DNA of 64,000 nucleotides, from contig LNAC01000110.1 of assembly GCA_002007465.1 (NCBI GenBank), positions 620,850-684,849 on the forward strand, written 5' to 3'. How positions within the stretch are numbered: position 1 is the first letter of the stretch; each line of letters starts with the position of its first letter. A model generated the notes under the pieces. That model was not told the DNA's origin and did no database searches. It saw nothing but the letters and a program-made list of their open reading frames with translations. The position numbers and the translations under genes were made by a program. The stretch comes from Ailurus styani (lineage: Eukaryota > Chordata > Mammalia > Carnivora > Ailuridae). Shown here piece after piece: positions 60,097-64,000 of this stretch.

Positions 60097-60862
60097 TAAA
60101 TATTTTTATTTCATTTTAATAGTGGTACAAAACTTTTTCATAGAGATGATTACAGAATATTTGTTCATCTCTGTGATGCAGTGAATCAGAGACCTGTTTC
60201 TAACTCGAGTTTATTTTGTCAGTTTTCATGGATCCTATAGCTGAAAAAAAGTACCCCTTACAGGTATATTATATAAGATGCATATTTTTGCACATTTAAT
60301 GAAATATGCATTTAATGATCATAGATATAAATCCACACATCACGTAGTCTTATTTTGAGACTTTCGGATGCAGGTCTTATTTTACCTGATTCTATTGTTT
60401 TTACCTTACATAGTGTCTCATAAGTAGCTTGTATGCTACTGTTTTCTTGCTGTTCTCTTCTAATTGCATTAATAGCACTACTTGATTCCACAGACCTTTG
60501 CAGAAGTTTTTTATAAGGCACCTGCCTATCTTATAAAGGTTAGTTGATTTTAGGTGTTGTAGATTCACCTATCAGGGCCCACTAACCACTGTAAGGTGGA
60601 CACATACAAACAGCTCAGGCCCTGGTATCAGGCCCTGTGACTTGGGGAACCAGCCATCTTCCCTCAGGATCCTCCACATTATGCAGGCAACTCTTGACCA
60701 TCTAATAAAGACCAGGTGAGCCTGCCAGTGTAAATTCGTATATTAAATATTAGTAAGTTTTATTTCTGGAATATGCTGCATGTACATGGCCTCATGTTCA
60801 CGACCCACATGGGGCTACTTAAATTTAATTAAAATTCGGTAACATTAAAAATGTAATTTCTA

Positions 60863-60960
60863 GGGCGCCTGGCTGACTGAGTTGGTAGACCACGTGACTC
60901 TTGATTTGGGGGTTGTGAGTTTGAATCCCATGTTGGGCAAAGAGATGACTTAAAAAAAAT
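60863..60960 (+). repeat. CAN-SINE fragment (short)
   Basis: 'gggcgcctggctgactgagt' to 'aaagagatgacttaaaaaaa': tRNA-like half only, with an A tail. Confidence 0.85.
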
Positions 60961-61271
60961 TAAAATTTAAAAATGTTTTTAAATTTCGGTTCCTTCTTCA
61001 TTTGGTTCATGCTTCACATGCTCGATAGCAGCTATGTACTGGGTAGCAGAGATATGGAACAGTCCCCTCAGTGTACAGAGTTCTACTGGACGGGACCGTC
61101 TTAGATAGAAATACAGATTGCAGTATTTTCTGTGAACACCCCAGGAGATCATCTTTCTTCCCTGCGAAGTACACAAACCACTGTGGGGACCAGCAGTCAT
61201 GTGCAGCATTGCTTGGTGCCTTAAGTGATGTGGTCACTGCCAAGACGTTAATGCTGAGTATCTTTTTATAG

Positions 61272-61397
61272 ATATAAATGAATGCTCTCTGAGTGACAAT
61301 CTCTGTAGAAATGGAAAATGTGTGAACATGATTGGAACCTATCAGTGCTCCTGTAATCCTGGCTACCAGGCCACGCCGGACCGCCAGGGCTGTACAG
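61272..61397 (+). CDS. FBN2: FBN2 exon 28: cbEGF14
   Basis: A phase 1-1 exon of 126 bases (42 codons): '[17 protein letters not shown]', '[10 protein letters not shown]', six cysteines. The Cys3-Cys4 loop keeps Asn and Tyr for hydroxylation and calcium binding. Acceptor 'gagtatctttttatag' is short on pyrimidines. Donor GTGAGT. Confidence 0.97.
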
Positions 61398-61861
61398 GTG
61401 AGTATCCACCAGACGGGTCTGCAACTTGCATTTCTCACAGAAGGCTCGGATGACTCCTGGCACTGAACTTACTATAATGAAGCCAATGGCAGTCCTTTGT
61501 CCATAACAGGAATCTCAGAATGGGGCAGAGCTATAGCATGCCATCATTCTGTGGTTTTGCAGAGCAGTCTCTGATTTTATCATGGAAAACACCCTAAACT
61601 CCATAACTACTGCATTCCTGAGTTCTGTAATCTTGGGCTCCTGGGGCTACATGTCTGATAGAGTGCTATCTGAAAGGAAGTAGAAAGAGCTAAGAAAGAT
61701 CGAGAGTATAAAGATAAACCAACGCATTAGTGGGGCGAGAAATCCAAAGCCATTTTAAAATGCATTATCTGTCTAAAGAGAAGAAAATCTCCCCCTGCCT
61801 TTTTTTTGAAGGGAGTAGGCCTGACAAGTAACGGGGTTGCAATGTAATGTTGTTTCCACAG
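61398..61861 (+). other. FBN2: Intron 28
   Basis: 0.46 kb with no repeat or gene recognised. Confidence 0.9.
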
Positions 61862-61984
61862 ATATCGACGAGTGCATGATCATGAATGGAGGCTGTGACA
61901 CGCGGTGCACGAACTCAGAAGGCAGCTATGAATGCAGCTGCAGCGAGGGCTACGCCCTGATGCCCGACGGGAGGTCGTGCGCGG
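61862..61984 (+). CDS. FBN2: FBN2 exon 29: cbEGF15
   Basis: A phase 1-1 exon of 123 bases (41 codons): '[16 protein letters not shown]', '[10 protein letters not shown]', six cysteines. The Cys2-Cys3 gap is three residues, one shorter than in most neighbours. GC and CpG content are higher than in other exons here. The donor, GTACAG, is weak, and a G16 run begins 13 bp downstream of it. Confidence 0.96.
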
Positions 61985-62152
61985 GTACAGAACGGACGGG
62001 GGGGGGGGGGGGGCGCAGACGCATACAGCTCACAGCTGTTCCCTCGCAGAGCTCGCTCCACATACCCGGAGTGGGCCTGGATGGGAAGCGTAGTATTTGA
62101 GCTTACTCAGAGCCACTCTTGTTCTTACTTGATGCTCATTTTCTGTCATCAG
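61985..62152 (+). other. FBN2: Intron 29 (shortest intron, 168 bp)
   Basis: Bases 61998-62013 are an uninterrupted G16 run. The rest is unremarkable and ends 'ttctgtcatcag'. It is the only intron here under 300 bp. Confidence 0.93.
61998..62013 (+). repeat. Homopolymer G16
   Basis: Sixteen consecutive G, 13 bp after a weak splice donor. It could form G-quadruplex or be a sequencing-length artefact. Confidence 0.85.
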
Positions 62153-62278
62153 ATATTGACGAATGTGAAAATAATCCTGACATCTGTGATGGCGGCCAGT
62201 GTACCAACATTCCTGGGGAGTACCGCTGTCTCTGTTACGATGGCTTCATGGCTTCGATGGACATGAAAACGTGCATTG
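62153..62278 (+). CDS. FBN2: FBN2 exon 30: cbEGF16
   Basis: A phase 1-1 exon of 126 bases (42 codons): '[17 protein letters not shown]', '[10 protein letters not shown]', six cysteines. Glu replaces the usual Ser before the aromatic residue in the Cys3-Cys4 loop; the hydroxylation consensus is kept. The donor is GTGGGT. Confidence 0.97.
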
Positions 62279-62592
62279 GTGGGTGCAGTGAGAGGGGACG
62301 AATGTTACGCAGACACCTGCACACATACAGGTGCACATGCGTCTAAACATGAGAGGAAGAGGCTTCTTCAGTTACTTTAAAAATTCAAGCCGCTGTATCA
62401 CAAGATGGGAAAGCTGTAACAGAAGAATTATTTGAACATAATTCTAGAAAATAATATTATGTCTTGCAAATAGATTATGTTTTAACTTTTATCAGTGTAT
62501 TTCAGTGTTAATGCTCTTCAGTTTAAAAGAGAGCTTTCGCATTTCCTGGGATAAACAAGTATTAACCAAACTATTGAAACTACATTTTCTAG
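62279..62592 (+). other. FBN2: Intron 30
   Basis: 314 bp with no repeat or gene recognised. It ends in 'aactacattttctag'. Confidence 0.9.
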
Positions 62593-62718
62593 ATGTGAAT
62601 GAGTGTGACTTAAATTCAAACATCTGCATGTTTGGGGAATGTGAAAACACCAAAGGATCCTTCATCTGCCACTGTCAGCTGGGTTATTCCGTGAAGAAGG
62701 GAACCACAGGATGCACAG
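62593..62718 (+). CDS. FBN2: FBN2 exon 31: cbEGF17
   Basis: A phase 1-1 exon of 126 bases (42 codons): '[17 protein letters not shown]', '[10 protein letters not shown]', six cysteines. It is the last exon in the window; the next module (cbEGF18, exon 32) is not present. In humans this exon and the next lie in the contractural arachnodactyly cluster. Donor GTAGGT. Confidence 0.97.
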
Positions 62719-63116
62719 GTAGGTTCCCACACTAGGACCCTCTGTGCTCTGGCTTCTCCTATTTTAGAGGCCAGCCTTCAACCCCATGGGGTGAGACTGT
62801 GACCCGCACCAGGTGGTGACCATGTGAAGAGCACCTGCCCCAGAGCCCGTGTGCAGCGTTTGTCCCCTGTCTGGTGGCACAGTGTCTTGGCCGCACCACC
62901 AGGGCTGGGGTCCGCCCGCAGAGTGGGAACAGGGGCGTGCTGTCCTGTCCCACGAGTCTCCCGAACAGCGGCTGCTGCTCGCACCGTTCACCTTCTCAGG
63001 ATTCCCACTGCCCACACAGGAGACGTGAGGAGACGGCACCACAGACCTGGAGCCGTCCCACTTGTGGCTTGTTTCTGCAGTTCTTCTGACTGGACAGAAT
63101 TAACGCACACTTCTGT

Positions 63117-63285
63117 TTCGACCCTTTGCCTTCCATTCCCCCACCTTTTCTTCTCTTTTTCCCTCTTCTCTTTCTCTTTGCTTTTGCCCTCTCTTGCCTC
63201 GGCCGCAGTTGACACTCCTCTCTCTCTTCTCTTTCTTTGCTCACCTCATCTACTTTGTCTCTTGTTTCCTTTCTCTGTTAAATAA
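63117..63285 (+). other. Long polypyrimidine tract with internal CAG
   Basis: About 165 bp of mostly C and T, interrupted by 'tcggccgcag' at 63199-63208. It resembles a strong 3' splice site, but what follows does not read as a fibrillin module. Confidence 0.6.
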
Positions 63286-63659
63286 GTTTTGAGTTTGTGC
63301 CTAAAACAGGCGGGGAAGTCCTAAGGTGAGCGCTTTGGAACAGGTCTTCCTCGTTGTTCAGTTTAAAGCCGTGGTAAGCATTTTGCTCAAGGTGGGTGGT
63401 GGGTGGCTTGGACCGCAGCCTGGCATTTATCCTGCCACCTCCAGAGACAGGCGAGTGAGGAAGAGGCATGCTCTGCCTGCTCACTGCTAGGAAGTTTGAT
63501 GCAACGCCGGCTGCTCTGTGGGTGTGTGCTTGCACGTGTGCATGTACATGTACACGTGTGAACACAGGATGGCAGCATCTACGTGTAGTCATTGAGCTGG
63601 GTGGAGAAGGTTATTCTTTCTATTCTGGAAAGCTCTGGAGAACCAAAGCAAATAGTGTA

Positions 63660-63722
63660 TTCACACATGTATGTGTGTATGCATATATAATATGTATATA
63701 TCTGTGTGTGTGTGTGTGTGTA
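63660..63722 (+). repeat. TG/TA microsatellite
   Basis: Mixed 'tatgtgtgtatgcatatata' leading to about 11 TG units. Likely length-variable. Confidence 0.88.
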
Positions 63723-64000
63723 CATATGAACTGGTAAAAGCTTTTCATTTTCCAGATAAAATTTCCAGCGTGTATATTTACATATTCTCAAATAAATAAA
63801 AGATGAATGCACACTAAAATAATAGTTTTCAAAAACTCTCTACCTATACTGTGTTGGTCTAAAAATGACAAGAATTATTACTTTTTTAAAAATCAGGTTT
63901 ATTTTAACCTTTATGAAAAACATGTAATAAATATTAATAGGAAAGAATAGGAGAGTCTTACTTTGGGAATGCAATTTCTTTTGACATCTTATAATCATGC

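Larger units (their letters stand above)
59049..61271 (+). other. FBN2: Intron 27
   Basis: 2.2 kb. Contains one minus-strand CAN-SINE and one short plus-strand CAN-SINE about 770 bp apart. Bases 59.05-59.91 and 60.1-60.86 kb show nothing nameable. Confidence 0.88.
1..64000 (+). other. FBN2: FBN2 gene body, internal portion (exons 9-31)
   Basis: The whole window lies inside one gene. Twenty-three exons join in a single frame into 1,005 codons with the domain order TB1, Gly-rich, EGF4, cbEGF3-6, TB2, cbEGF7-9, hybrid2, cbEGF10, TB3, cbEGF11-17. All splice sites are GT/AG and all introns are phase 1. FBN2 encodes a large secreted glycoprotein of extracellular microfibrils. The glycine-rich linker and the RGD in TB3 support FBN2 over FBN1. 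Exon numbers follow the classical fibrillin scheme and are inferred from domain order. Promoter, start codon, stop codon and 3' UTR are not in the window. Confidence 0.95.
62719..64000 (+). other. FBN2: Intron 31 (5' part)
   Basis: GC-rich at first, then a C/T-rich tract (about 63117-63285), then AT-rich. A TG/TA microsatellite lies at about 63660-63722. No SINE, exon or RNA gene was recognised. The intron continues beyond the window. Confidence 0.88.

Noticed and set aside
1..64000. CRISPR array, operon or bacterial mobile system
   Set aside because: The window is intronic and exonic mammalian DNA; direct repeats found are microsatellites or transposon target-site duplications.

Overview
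This window is part of one vertebrate gene read on the + strand: the central part of fibrillin-2 (FBN2). It holds 23 consecutive coding exons separated by introns. They match the fibrillin exon series from TB1 (exon 9 in the classical 65-exon numbering) to calcium-binding EGF domain 17 (exon 31). Every exon begins after AG and ends before GT, every junction is phase 1, and every exon is a multiple of three bases. Together they give 3,015 coding bases (1,005 codons) with no stop or frameshift. The choice of FBN2 over FBN1 or FBN3 rests on exon 10, which encodes a glycine-rich linker (about 28 Gly in 76 residues); FBN1 has a proline-rich linker there. The start codon, the N-terminal exons and everything from exon 32 onward lie outside the window.

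The genome is that of a carnivore, most likely an arctoid caniform (mustelid, pinniped or bear-like). The introns carry about two dozen tRNA-derived carnivore SINEs (CAN-SINE/SINEC), many with perfect 13-19 bp target-site duplications and AAATAAATAAA-type tails. The form common here ('GGGTTAAAGCCTCTGCCTTCGGCTC') is more typical of arctoids than of dogs or cats. The species cannot be named from this alone.

Layout: 1-11277 is the 3' part of a long intron with SINEs, old LINE-1, L2 and MIR. 11278-14151 has exons 9-11 (TB1, Gly-rich linker, EGF4). 19462-23779 has exons 12-15 (cbEGF3-6). 29130-32596 has exons 16-17 (TB2). 34214-42465 has exons 18-20 (cbEGF7-9). 47565-48359 has exons 21-22 (hybrid domain 2). 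48821-48946 is exon 23 (cbEGF10). 52469-52696 is exon 24 (TB3, with an RGD). 53231-62718 has exons 25-31 (cbEGF11-17). 62719-64000 is the 5' part of intron 31.

How it works together: the exons encode a rod of calcium-stabilised EGF modules interrupted by TGF-beta-binding-protein-like (TB) and hybrid modules. In the secreted protein this rod assembles into extracellular microfibrils that support elastic fibres and hold latent TGF-beta and BMP complexes. Exons 24 onward are the region where human congenital contractural arachnodactyly variants cluster. I found no second gene, no structural RNA gene and no convincing new system. The items of interest are splicing details, repeat nesting, inverted SINE pairs and a few repeat-free intronic stretches.
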